DNA of 64,000 nt from Bidens hawaiensis (lineage: Eukaryota; Streptophyta; Magnoliopsida; Asterales; Asteraceae), in the NCBI GenBank assembly GCA_021521415.1, contig JAIQDT010003858.1, positions 124,001-188,000 on the forward strand, given 5' to 3'. Positions 47,910-58,382 of this stretch are shown one piece after another. Position 1 is the first letter of the stretch; each line of letters opens with the position of its first letter. The notes beneath the pieces are model-generated. The model searched no databases. It was given only the letters and a program-made list of their open reading frames with translations, and was not told the origin of the DNA. Made by a program: the position numbers and the translations under genes.

Positions 47910-49535
47910 TTACCTTATAACTGTTTTCTCTAGCTTTAGTGAATGATGATCTTCTTTTAATGTTTTAAATTGAGCATCCAAACTAACAAACTGATCAGTT
48001 ATAGTTGTCAATTGTTCAGACAGATTTTCACATTTAGTACAAGGGAGTTTGGTACTTACCTCGGAGAGCTGGTCTGTCACTTCTACCATGTAAGCTTCAT
48101 TTTCGCCAGTCACTTTCTCACTTCCTGCAGTTTCGATGGTCACTAAATTGGCCTGTTCGAATACTTCCTTAACATGCAGATTCCAGTTGTACTCCCCGTC
48201 TTGTCTGGATATCATAGCCCTATTCTCACTACCACCCCCACTCTGTTGTGTAGACCTGTTTTGACTGCGTTCTACACGTTCATTTGTGCACTCCTTCGCA
48301 AAGTGTCCATTTTGTTGACAGTTATAACATCGCACCTTTGACTTGTCAAAACCTGGTCTTTCACCAACAAACTTTCTACCTGTCTTCTTCATAAACCTCT
48401 TAACTCTTCTCACAATCATCGCCATCTGCCACTGCAGATCCATCTCTTCCAGATCATCAGCATCGATCTGATCATAGTCTTCGTCTAAAGTTGCAGAGTC
48501 AACAATCTTACCTTTAATGTAGTTTTCATACGAAGCAATGAAAGATGCATAGAGAGCAAACTGCTGTTCAGCAGATTTAACACTCATGGGCATCTTAGAG
48601 TAGTTGTTGTTAGGTACAGTTGAGGAAAAACTACCCTTGGTTGCTTGAGGTTTAGAAGTATTTGATCCACCAGCTACAAAACACACATCACCATTCATGT
48701 TGAGATATACATGACCTTCATGTGTTGAGTTAGCGCCCGAGTCTCCTTTTGAGTAGTAAGCAGATGATTCAGACTTCGAACTTGAACTTGAGTTAACTTT
48801 TGCACCATACATTCCTGGATCTTGAACCTGATCGGTTGGTGTCTCTTTTCGAACCATGTTAAGTTCAAACGTTCGTAGTTTGTTGACTGCTGTTTCCAAG
48901 TCATAGTCGGCAAACTCTTTGTCTTCTCTCATCAAGACAGTGTACATCTCCCATTTCGGTGGGAGAGCATCAAGAAGCTTTTCCACGATCTCATCTTCTT
49001 TGTAAGCAATGAAATAATTTCTGAGTTCGGTCATCAGATGATAATATCTCGTGATGATATCATCAAGTGATTCATTTTTCAAGTACTTGAACACCGATAA
49101 TTGGGTTTTAAGTAGTTTAATCTTTGATGCACGAATCCCCATATTACCCTCAAATCGGTTTTCAAGCGCTTCCCAAAGTTCTCTAGCAGTTTTATACTTC
49201 CTGAAGGTATGAAGAATCTCTTGTGGAAGAGCCATTGTTATCGCTGCATGAGCTTTGCTTTCAGCCTCATACATTTTCTTTTCTTCTTCTTCTTCCATCT
49301 TATTGTATTTCTTAATCTGATCACGACCCTCATACTCAGCAGTTGGTGGAATGTATCCATCTTGAATGCACACCCACATCTTAGCATCTTGGTATTTGAC
49401 ATATTGCTCAAACCGATCTTTCCACGCTACAAAATCGGTTCCCTTAAGCATCTTCGGTGCCTTGCTGAGCCCGCTTCCACTTCCATCTTCACCAGTTCCG
49501 TAATATTTATTGAAGACATCTTTCACGAAACACAA
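47910..49535 (-). CDS. Copia Gag (capsid-nucleocapsid), 541 codons
   Basis: Residues about 25-240 match the copia-type Gag domain (UBN2 type): [20 protein letters not shown] near the start, then [23 protein letters not shown] and [21 protein letters not shown] zinc knuckle, [14 protein letters not shown], lies near residue 400. Gag packages element RNA into virus-like particles in the cytoplasm. The start at 49535 follows a leader of about 500 bp from the 5' LTR. The frame ends prematurely at a frame change near 47910, and the rest of Gag continues at 47825. Confidence 0.85.
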   Translation of the reverse strand: MCFVKDVFNKYYGTGEDGSGSGLSKAPKMLKGTDFVAWKDRFEQYVKYQDAKMWVCIQDGYIPPTAEYEGRDQIKKYNKMEEEEEKKMYEAESKAHAAITMALPQEILHTFRKYKTARELWEALENRFEGNMGIRASKIKLLKTQLSVFKYLKNESLDDIITRYYHLMTELRNYFIAYKEDEIVEKLLDALPPKWEMYTVLMREDKEFADYDLETAVNKLRTFELNMVRKETPTDQVQDPGMYGAKVNSSSSSKSESSAYYSKGDSGANSTHEGHVYLNMNGDVCFVAGGSNTSKPQATKGSFSSTVPNNNYSKMPMSVKSAEQQFALYASFIASYENYIKGKIVDSATLDEDYDQIDADDLEEMDLQWQMAMIVRRVKRFMKKTGRKFVGERPGFDKSKVRCYNCQQNGHFAKECTNERVERSQNRSTQQSGGGSENRAMISRQDGEYNWNLHVKEVFEQANLVTIETAGSEKVTGENEAYMVEVTDQLSEVSTKLPCTKCENLSEQLTTITDQFVSLDAQFKTLKEDHHSLKLEKTVIR

Positions 49536-50016
49536 AGAAACCCGAAAAATAAAAATTTTATTCTTAACAGTACTGTAGGCGAAGTTGTGGATAACTTCGC
49601 TTAAGTTTGAACTTCGCTGATTCTGAACTTCGCTCTCTTTTCTAAATTTGCCTGATTTGGCGAAGTTGAGAATAACTTCGCTTAAGTTAAGCGAACTTGG
49701 GAGGTAGGCGAAGTTGTGGGTAACTTCGCTTGAGATAAGCGAACTTGTGAGGTAGGCGAAGTTGTGGATAACTTCGCTTAACCTTATATCTTCGCCTAAA
49801 CCCTACTAACAGTGACGGCAACTTCGCCTGATGAACACGATGATTTTGCAGGTTTGATTTCTGGATTTTGCGAGGTATGTTAAGGTGTAATGGGTTGTTT
49901 ATGATGGTGGGAGGTGAGTAGGACACAAAAACTCGGTAAACTCGTCCCGCGAATAGTCGAACGGAACGATTTCTACACCCGCGTGATAATCCCGAACCAC
50001 ACAATCACGAGCAAAA
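49536..50016 (-). promoter_or_regulatory. Copia 5' leader with palindrome cluster
   Basis: Between the primer site and gag are four units of the form GCGAAGTT, 6-7 bases, AACTTCGC (first at 49579-49600, last near 49755-49780). In the RNA each could form a short hairpin. Confidence 0.75.
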
Positions 50017-50028
50017 GCTCTGATACCA
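50017..50028 (-). promoter_or_regulatory. Copia primer binding site
   Basis: TGGTATCAGAGC on the minus strand lies two bases inside the 5' LTR edge and is complementary to initiator Met-tRNA. Confidence 0.92.
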
Positions 50029-50030
50029 AT

Positions 50031-50441
50031 TGTAGGTTCCCAGCCGGATCTACACGGAATATCTCGTTCTACGTAGGTGCGGAATCCCTACGTAAGACGT
50101 TACGAGCGTAGAAGACGATACGAGCTAACACGATCAAACACACGTTACAATAAATAAAGACACGTTGTATTGCAACTGGAAACACGTGATATCAATCACA
50201 AACACTGGACTCGTAAACTCGATACAATGAATAACCCTTCTAAACAAGCCGTAACCTAATGTTTATATAACACGACAACTTCGCCTGGCATGTTCAGGCG
50301 AAGTTGTCCCTAACTTCGCTTACTCTACAAGTTCGCCTATATCAGCGAACTTGTGAGCTAACTTCGCTTATTACAAAATACTAAATCAACTAACTCGATT
50401 ACAGACACTATATACTGAACTACTGACATCATGTACCAACA
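50031..50441 (-). repeat. 5' LTR of the copia element
   Basis: This 411-bp repeat is 408/411 identical to 40179-40589 by eye. Confidence 0.93.
50262..50270 (-). promoter_or_regulatory. Probable TATA box of the copia promoter
   Basis: TTATATAAA on the minus strand lies just downstream of the perfect hairpin at 50274-50308, so the hairpin sits immediately upstream of the TATA box in U3. Confidence 0.6.
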
Positions 50442-50446
50442 GAGCT

Positions 50447-52550
50447 AATTTCATGAAATTGAAACAAAATTAAGGAAAACTAAACCTAATTTCATGAAAT
50501 TGAAAAAAACTTAAGCAAAACTAAACCCAATTTCATGAAATTGAAACAAAAATAAGCAAGACTAGACTGAATTTCATGAAATTGAAGCAAAATTAAGGAA
50601 AATTAGACCTGATTTAATGAAATTGTAGAAAACTTAAGCAAAACTAAATCTAATGTCATGAAATTGAAACAAAAATAAGCAAGACTAGACCTAATTTCAT
50701 GAAATTGAAGCAAAATTAAAGAAAACTAGACCTAATTTCATGAAATTGAAAAAAACTTAAGCGAAACTAAACATAATTTCATGCAATTGAAACAAAAATA
50801 AGCAAGACTAGACCTAATTTCATGAAATTGAAGCAAAATTATGGAAAAATAGACCTAATTTTATGAAATTGAAGCAAAATTAAGGAAAAGTAGACCTAAT
50901 TTCATGAAATTGAAACAAAATTAAGCAAGACTAGACCTAATTTCATGAAATTGAAGCAAAACTAAGGAAAACTAGACCTTATTTTTAGAAATTGAAGTAA
51001 AATTAAGGAAAAGTTGGCCTAATTTCATGAAATTGAAACAAAAATAAGTAAGACTATATCTAATTTCATAACATTGAAGCAAAATTAAGGAAAACTAGAC
51101 CTAATATCATTGAATTGAAAAAAACTTAAGCAAAGCTAAACCTAATTTTCAGAAATTGAAACAAAAATAAGCAAAATAAACCTAAATTCATGAAATTGAA
51201 GCAAAATTATAGAAAACTAGAACTAATTTCATGAAATTGAAAAAAACTTCAAAAAAACTAAACCTAATTTCATGAAATTGAAATAAAAATAAGCAAGATT
51301 ACACCTAATTTCATGAAATTGAAGCAAAATTAAGGATAACTAAACCTAATTTCATGAAATTGAAAAAAACTTAAGCAAAACTAACCCTAATTTAATGAAA
51401 TTGAAACAAAAATAAGCAAGACTAGACATAATTTCATGAAATTGAAGCAAAATTAAAGAAAACTAGACCTAATTTCATGAAATTGAAACAAACTTAAGCA
51501 AACTAAACCTAATATCATGAATTGAAACAAAAATAACCAAGACTAGACCTAATTTCATGAAATTGAAGCAAAATTAAGGAAAACTAGACCTAATTTTATG
51601 AAATTGAAAAAAACTTAAGCAAAACTAAACCAAATTTCATGAAATTGAAACAAAAATATGCAAAACTAGACCTAATTTCATGAAATTGAAGCAAAATTAT
51701 GGAAAACTAGACCTAATTTCATGAAATTGAAAAATACATAAGCCAGACTAAAGCTAATTTCATGAAATTGAAACAAAAATAAGCAAGACTAGACCTAATT
51801 TCATGAAATTGAAGCAAAATTAAGGAAAATTAAACCTAATTTTATGAAACTGAAAAAAACTTAAGCAAAACTAAACCTAATTTCATGAAATTGAAACAAA
51901 AATAAGCAAGACAAGACCTAATTTCATGAAATTGATGCAAAATTAAGGAAAACTAGACCTAATTTCATGAAATTGAAAAAACTTGAGCAAAACTAAAACT
52001 AATTTCATGAATTTGAAACAAAAATAAGCAAGACTAGACCTAGTTTCATGAAATTTAAGCAAAATTAAGGAAAACTAGACCTAATTTCATGAAATTGAAA
52101 AAAACTTAAGCAAAACTAAAACTAATTTCATGAAATTGATACAAAAATAAAGAAGACTAGACCTTTCATGGAATTGAAGCAAAATTAAGGAAAACTAGAC
52201 CTAATTTCATGAAATTAAAAAAAACTTAAGCAAAACTAAACATAATTTCATGAAATTGAAACAAAATAAGCATGACAAGACCTAATTTCATGAAATTGAT
52301 GCAAAATTAAGGAAAACTAGACCTAATTTCATGAAATTGAAAAAAACTTAAGCAAAACTAAACCTAATTTCATGAAATTGTAACACAAATAAGCAAGGCT
52401 AGACCTAATTTCATGAAATTGAAGTAAAATTAAGGAAACTAGACCTAATTTCATGAAATTGAAAGAAAAATTAGCAAAACTAGACCTAATTTGATAAAAC
52501 TGAAACAAAATTAAGCAAACTAGAACTAATTTTATGAAATAAAACAAAAA
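50447..52550. repeat. 41-bp minisatellite, right part, with three-monomer higher-order structure
   Basis: About 50 monomers share CTAATTTCATGAAATTGAA and differ in the second half. Three types tend to alternate: AACAAAAATAAGCAAGACTAGA, AGCAAAATTAAGGAAAACTAGA and AAAAAACTTAAGCAAAACTAAA (first 20 bases or so diagnostic). The repeat period is therefore about 123 bp. Every monomer has the palindrome AATTTCATGAAATT. Frames across it are repeat artefacts. Confidence 0.92.
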
Positions 52551-52781
52551 TATGAAAAATCATCGCTACATACAGTTACAAGATGATATGGTGAGGATTA
52601 TGATCAATCGATTTACCTGACCGGCAAGGCTTATAGCTGAAATAGGAGACGGCTTGGAGTAAACGACGGTTAGTTTGAAGTTGAACGGAGATCTGTGGAG
52701 TTGTGGACGCAGTTTGAATCTATTTAGGGTTACCACTCTTTGAACTAAAATAGAGCGCTAGAGTTCTTCTATGTTAATTTT
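52551..52781. other. No gene seen
   Basis: Short non-repetitive stretch between the minisatellite and the solo LTR. Confidence 0.5.
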
Positions 52782-55700
52782 TGTAACGCCCTTAAATTTC
52801 ATTAATCGGCTCGATCATTTATAAATGTTTGTTTAAAATCCGAGGTTTCGTCCTTCTAATTTAGGAGCCTTGTAATACGTTTTAAAGTCCGTTCATCCAT
52901 CCTTTTGCTGAAGGCATCACCTCTTATAACTTAAAGGACTAGATTAGCATGCAGCACCCACTAATTTTCGTTTAACGGCATGCACGTTGTTGAGATTGTA
53001 TGTTAGTCGGGTTTTAATATTTACGGTTGAGGGGCCTCTTGTGGGCATTCTAATAGTTCATTTAATCAACTTTGGAAACAAGTAAACGCAATTTCATAAT
53101 TGAGGGGCTAGACTGTAATATGTTGGGAATAATAACCTAAAAGAAAAAAAATAAAAAAATATGGCAGCCTCCATTGTTACGATCGGCATTCTTCAACTCC
53201 CCCCACCCCCATCAATTTGCTTCACTCCAGCCATAATCAAGCCTTCTCCCAACTAATTCCAGGTTAGTACCATGTCAAGGAACCACTTTTTCACCATTAA
53301 ACCCTTTAATGAACCCTAGAGATATCACAAACATGTTAGGGTTTGAATTTTGCTTAAAACAGTTTCTGGTAGATTCGTACTCGTTTATTGTTCGTTCTGT
53401 AACTCAATGAAAATTAATTTTTTTGATCGATTCTTGTTTCCATGATGTTCTACTTTGAGTCTAGTTTCCAGAAAGGTATAATATGTAATTTTTGGACGAG
53501 ATTTGAATGGTTTTTATGATTTTATAAGATCGTGTGTCAAAGCTGATGCGAGGTGACGGATTCTGGTCTGTCTTCCCGACATCAAAAATCTTTTTTTTGA
53601 CAAGTCCAAATTGGTTGATTCCACTTCTGAAAGTTCATATTTTGAGTTAAGATCACAAATCAATTGGAATCGTTTAATTTGGTTTTGTAATGATTTTTAA
53701 ACAAATAAAACACTTTTGTTGTGCACTGAAATAGCTGCACGTACCTTTCTATGTTGGAGAAATTTTTATGATTTTTATGTGAATTGGAAAAATATAATAA
53801 AAATATTTTTATAAACCTAAGAAATTTATGCAACTCTGGTAAAAATTTCATAATTTAATTCTATGGTTTTCCTATGCAATAAAATACATCTTTGCATGCT
53901 AAAATCTGCATGTTATACTCGTTATTGATCAATTCATTCGTTTTAGGCTAAACCGGTGGCTGTCCAATTGTGTTCCTTTCGGGGATGTTTTAAGCGAGTT
54001 TTTTCTCCGTCATCTTCCTAGGTATGTCATATAGGTCATACTTTAGTATTGTGAGCATTGAAGCTCGTTTGATTGGTCAGTTGTTGATAGATTGAAAACT
54101 AGGACTTCGGTTGTCTAGATTTTTAATTGTTGTGTTTAGCGTGTTGTTTGAGGGAATTAATAACCAATTCAGATTGTGTAGCCTCGGTATGTTATACGGG
54201 CTGTGGAAAACTTAATTTTTATGTTAATGGGACTGAATTGGTTGTCGGTTGCTCAAACGGGTCGGTACAACGCAAATTCGCGTTTAATTGGTAGTTTGTG
54301 TGTTGTTCATTCGAATTACCGGCCCATTCAACTCGTATAGTGTCGTGTGGACTTGTTGGCTGTAATTATACTAATTTTGGTCCACACGGGGCTGAGTTGG
54401 TTGCTAAGTGCACAAACAACTTCTTAACGCGCGTATTCGATAAAATTAACAACTTTCGGGTGTAGTTTGGAAATCCTTTGTCCCCGGAATTAACTAAGGT
54501 TGGTTTTGGTAAATACATGGCCTCGGGGGCTGATGTAAATGGTATTAGTATGATTGGGGATTTAGGTCCATCAAATCATGTTAGGACGCCTCGTAGAATA
54601 AACGAGTCGGTACGGTTTAGTTAGTAATCTTTGTGTGCAATCCGACAGGCTTGTGATTTGTGGATTGGCTTTGAGGTTCTCTAACTCGTTGGTATTTGCG
54701 TGACTCGTGTCAGGTGAGTTCATGATGCCCTCTTTTAAACTTTTTACGTTTTGGGCTAGTATACACACCGTATTACAATTTTACCCGATTTTACTCGTTA
54801 CAACTATTTGTATAGTATCACATAGCCTTATTCGTATTTGTGCATTTATGAAACTATGAGTGAATTATATTCTATGACTTAGGATATTTTAGACTCGTTT
54901 ATGGTCATATATTCCTTAAGGTTATATATATTACTTATGGTCTAGGCTCGATGATACTATTAGGCCTAGTATTAATTCCTAGATTGTCCATTATTTATGG
55001 ATTACACGTGATGATATTGCTTGGTTGATTAATCAATTAAGATGTTCGTAAGTGTGTATTTGGATGTGTATGTTTTGATAAACTGTGACCGGGTCAAATA
55101 TATTACTCGGGGAGGACCCGGGGTGAGGAGGCCCGTGTTGCATGTTTATGTCCCGACGGGTTAAATATGTTACTTGAGTCCTTGACTTCATGTCTCGTGA
55201 CTTGGGGTGAGGAGGCCCGCCGTCCTGCTAAACCGTGATCGGGTCAAATATATTACTTGGGGAAGACCCGGGGTGAAAAGGCCCGTATCACGTGTTTAGG
55301 TTTGTTAAACCGTGACCAAGTCAAATATATTACTTGGGGAAGACCCGAGGTGAGGAGGCTCGTGTTGCGTGATTTTGTTTTATTAAACCGTGACCAAGTC
55401 AAATATATTACTCGAGGAAGACTCGGGGTGAGGAGGCTTGTGTTACGTGATTTTTGTTTTGTTAAACCGCGACCGAGTCAAATATATTACTTGGGGAAGA
55501 GTGTTGCGTGTTTGACCAAGAAAAATTATTTATTATTTTAGTTACTTATGATTTGACCAAGGAAAGTTATTTATTTATTTACTTATGATTTTCTCTAACA
55601 TTTTTATATTTATTAATTTAAATTGATTTATGGATGTCAATTACAAAAACATGAACTCACTCAGCTTTAGCTAACTTTGTGTGTATGTTAGTTTGACTTT

Positions 55701-55976
55701 CAGGTTAAGGAGTGGATGTTACCGCTTGGATGTGCTGGATGCTACTCGGACAGTTGAAGGCATTTCTAGTCGAGGACTTTTAAATAAAATGAATATTTTA
55801 CTTATATTTAATTTTTGGGCACATGTCCCCGGTTTTGGGGTTTTTGACACTCATGAATTTCCGCTGTTTATTACTCTGAACTGGTTATTAATAAAACGAA
55901 TCGCTTTGGTTTTAAATTTTTGAGAATTTTGGATATGATTACCAACTGTAAGATTCCCGGGATTCGGGGTCTTACA
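52782..55976 (+). mobile_element. Solo gypsy-type LTR, 3.2 kb
   Basis: It begins TGTAACGCCCTTAAATTTC and ends GATTCGGGGTCTTACA, with the 5-bp duplication ATTTT at 52777-52781 and 55977-55981. An ACTCACTCAGC block near 55650 matches other gypsy LTRs here. No interior is present, so recombination between two LTRs is the simplest origin. It contains the 77-bp repeat at 55079-55520. Confidence 0.88.
55079..55520 (+). repeat. 77-bp tandem repeat in the solo LTR
   Basis: About five copies of a unit with AAACCGTGACCGGGTCAAAT, ATTACTTGGGGAAGACCCGG and GGTGAGGAGGCCCGTGTTGC. The first is a longer variant and the last is truncated. Confidence 0.85.
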
Positions 55977-56029
55977 ATTTTGGGGAGGAAATTAGATCAT
56001 AACCCTAATATGTGAACTATGAAGTTGCC

Positions 56030-56444
56030 CGCTCGCTTAAAAATAGTGTTTCTATTCGCCACCCGCTGTTACGGTCGCAATAAAAACATGGCATATTTCC
56101 TACCGTTTAGATGGTAGCAACTCAAAAATACCATATTTGTTATCCATGAATTTGTGACCGAAAATAAACGGTAGCAAAAACTCCGACCGCTTAAACAGTA
56201 GCAAATCAAAAATACAATATTCTTTTCCATGAATTTGCGACCAAAAATAGACGTTAGAAAAAACTCCGACCACTTAGATGGTAGCAACTCAAAAATACCA
56301 TATTTTTTCCATGCATTTGCGACCAAAAATAAACGGTAGCAAAAACTCTGACCACTTAGCTTTCTGGTAGGAATCGGTTGCTAAATTTGCTACTGTTTTT
56401 TTTTCGGTAGCAAATTTTGGTCGCAATTGCCCTTTTTTCTAGTG
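56030..56444 (-). mobile_element. CACTA-type transposon end with subterminal repeats
   Basis: On the minus strand the end reads CACTAGAAAAAAGGGCAATT (from 56444), a CACTA-superfamily terminal motif. Next to it about 3.5 copies of a 90-bp unit (TTTGCGACCAAAAATAAACG and CAACTCAAAAATACCATATT) resemble the subterminal repeats that bind transposase in this superfamily. The opposite end was not found, so this is an end fragment or the partner lies outside the window. Confidence 0.5.
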
Positions 56445-56639
56445 AGTTAACATGAAACAAAGCAGTAACATGCACTGACAAAGTACGAGTACATAAATAA
56501 AATGATTAATTGTTTCTATTGTCAAGTTGAAATGTTTAAAATCCAAATATTAACCAATTCGGAGTAATATTCAATAAAATCTGACTAAAACATTATTCAA
56601 AGTGTAGGAAATATTTATATAATTTAGACTACATTAGCA

Positions 56640-57310
56640 ATAAACATGTGGATGGCTTGAGATTATTACCAGCATCAATGATAACTGAAATCCAAAAGAA
56701 TTTGGAGGATCTTGCAGCTTTTGACATTATCAAGTAGCTGAATAAAATGTTCTAACAGCTAGCAAGCTCATCATGAATGCTTTGAGGCCATTAAGTCTCT
56801 TGTTTCATGTCATATGCGAGAGGGTACTCACTACTCAGGTCGCCCTCGTGTTCTTAAGATGAAGAGTTTTGTTGAGCAGCTTGGATTTCCTTTAAGCAAT
56901 TAGTTAGTGGTGGATTTGAACCTACAATACGAATGGTTGGGAGAATCTCAAAGTTGCATATGATGCTGAAAATTGCTGAGATGAACAGTTCAAGCAAATC
57001 AACTCAACTGCTAATGGCCAGGATGGTAAAATCAAGAAGCCAAAAGCTACGGCAAAACGCAAAGAACGCAAATCTGTGATAGATGCTAGTGGAGGCTTTG
57101 CCCACAAGGAGCTCACATATTTGTTTTTTGTTGCCATGGTGGAGGAGACTTCTCATGAGATCACTTATCATGGTTCTACTCTCAACCGAGCATCGAGCAT
57201 GCTTAACTATGGAGTTTTTCTCTCATCCACTATCATTAACCCCTAAAACGCATTGGTTATATTTGAGACAGGACATTAAATTATTAATGATAAATTGTTA
57301 TGACATGCTT
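56640..57310 (+). pseudogene. Copia gag/protease relic
   Basis: Reading across frames gives CFEAIKSLVSCHMREG and VLKMKSFVEQLGFPL, then a Lys-rich KIKKPKATAKRKERK stretch and a decayed LNYGVF..ETG-like region. This matches the order of copia Gag (UBN2 type), basic linker and protease start, with many stops. It is unrelated in sequence to the young element at 40-50 kb. I am fairly sure of the superfamily only. Confidence 0.55.
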
Positions 57311-57442
57311 AACTAATTCGCAACTTAATATCCTTGAGGCATATTTTCTATCCTAAGGTACATCTCCCATAGAACTATGGCCCTATGATTTCATCATTAA
57401 TGTCTCTCGATACTTTGTAACTTGTTTTAATATATATATATA

Positions 57443-57702
57443 GAAGTATAGTTTGAAAACCCTCTTGAGTTGAGAAAACCCGTGAAAACCCTATGTAACA
57501 TCCTTTTTTTATTACATATAATATATGTTACATTTAATACAAAACATCGAAAACATAAAAAAAATGTTTTGCTATTTTTTTTACATTTTTTATCAACTTT
57601 AATTGTGGACCACAAGATTTAATCTTTAATTAAAAACAAGTGGTTGAGAATAAGTTTCTAGAGTTTTCACAACTCAAGTGGGTTTTTATTCTAACCTAAC
57701 CC
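57443..57702 (-). mobile_element. (TA)n-flanked MITE (Micron-like), 260 bp
   Basis: It lies between (TA)n tracts at 57430-57442 and 57703-57718. Its ends are imperfect inverted repeats sharing AACCC, CTTGAGTTG and GAAAAC. It matches 21537-21755 in inverted orientation. Confidence 0.78.
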
Positions 57703-57718
57703 TATATATATATATATA

Positions 57719-58382
57719 AATGTTTGTAAAAAATCTTTTTGGTTTTAGATCTTGTATATATAATAGTTTACTAATGTGTATAGTTACCCCATATAGTAAA
57801 GAAAGAACGATGGAGCCCTCGAATGGTATAAATTAAACAACTAGTTAGCTCGTTTTAAATTGTACATCCTTTCCGCTATATGTATATAGCGTATATAGTT
57901 GGGACCACGTTATTAGAAATCATTGAATCGCATAAGTTATTCGTTACTGGTTACAAATTACAAATACAAGTGTTAAAGGAAAATAACAACGGATAAAAAG
58001 AGAAAGGGTTAAAAGGTGATCAAAGTGTAACTTTCATGATTCCAAAATCCAAAATTGTTTGATTCAAAAAATAAAACTATTACTTAAATAATATAACTTT
58101 TACAATCATATTTCACATACTGTTAATTATTAAAGAAAATAGAAAGTATGTGCAAAACACTATTTCGGGTCTGTTGCAGAAGTACCAATTTTGACATGTT
58201 ATCCAATCCGCCTGACCTGCCCATTTTGCCACCATAAAAATGTAAATGAAATGAATAAATTTGAACAATTTTGAACTTTTGATGTTCCCGGTTTGAAGAT
58301 GACCAATCTAAACATACAAGAAAAAGAAAACGAACCGTTACCTAATATGCAACTTCAGGATATAAAGTATTGTAAGCATATG
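57719..58382. other. No gene; region downstream of the esterase gene
   Basis: AT-rich sequence that would include the esterase 3' untranslated region. I could not pick out a clear poly(A) signal. Confidence 0.45.

Larger units (their letters stand above)
40179..50441 (-). mobile_element. Very young copia element with extra ORF, lacking integrase and RT
   Basis: The 411-bp LTRs (40179-40589 and 50031-50441) differ at only three positions by eye. The 5-bp duplication GAGCT lies at 40174-40178 and 50442-50446, inside a minisatellite monomer. The primer site is next to the right LTR, so it reads on the minus strand. In order it has a leader, gag in two pieces, protease, RNase H with a partial tandem copy, a 2-kb spacer, a 960-codon extra ORF, a polypurine tract and the 3' LTR. 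Integrase and reverse transcriptase are absent: protease runs straight into RNase H sequence near 46440-46490 in a different frame. It cannot move alone, yet the near-identical LTRs show that it moved recently, so a related complete element probably supplied the enzymes. Confidence 0.93.

Noticed and set aside
52329..52547. 72-codon frame on the minus strand
   Set aside because: It translates the 41-bp minisatellite.
50447..52550. CRISPR-like array
   Set aside because: Monomers are contiguous with no unique spacers, and the context is a plant nuclear genome; it is a minisatellite.
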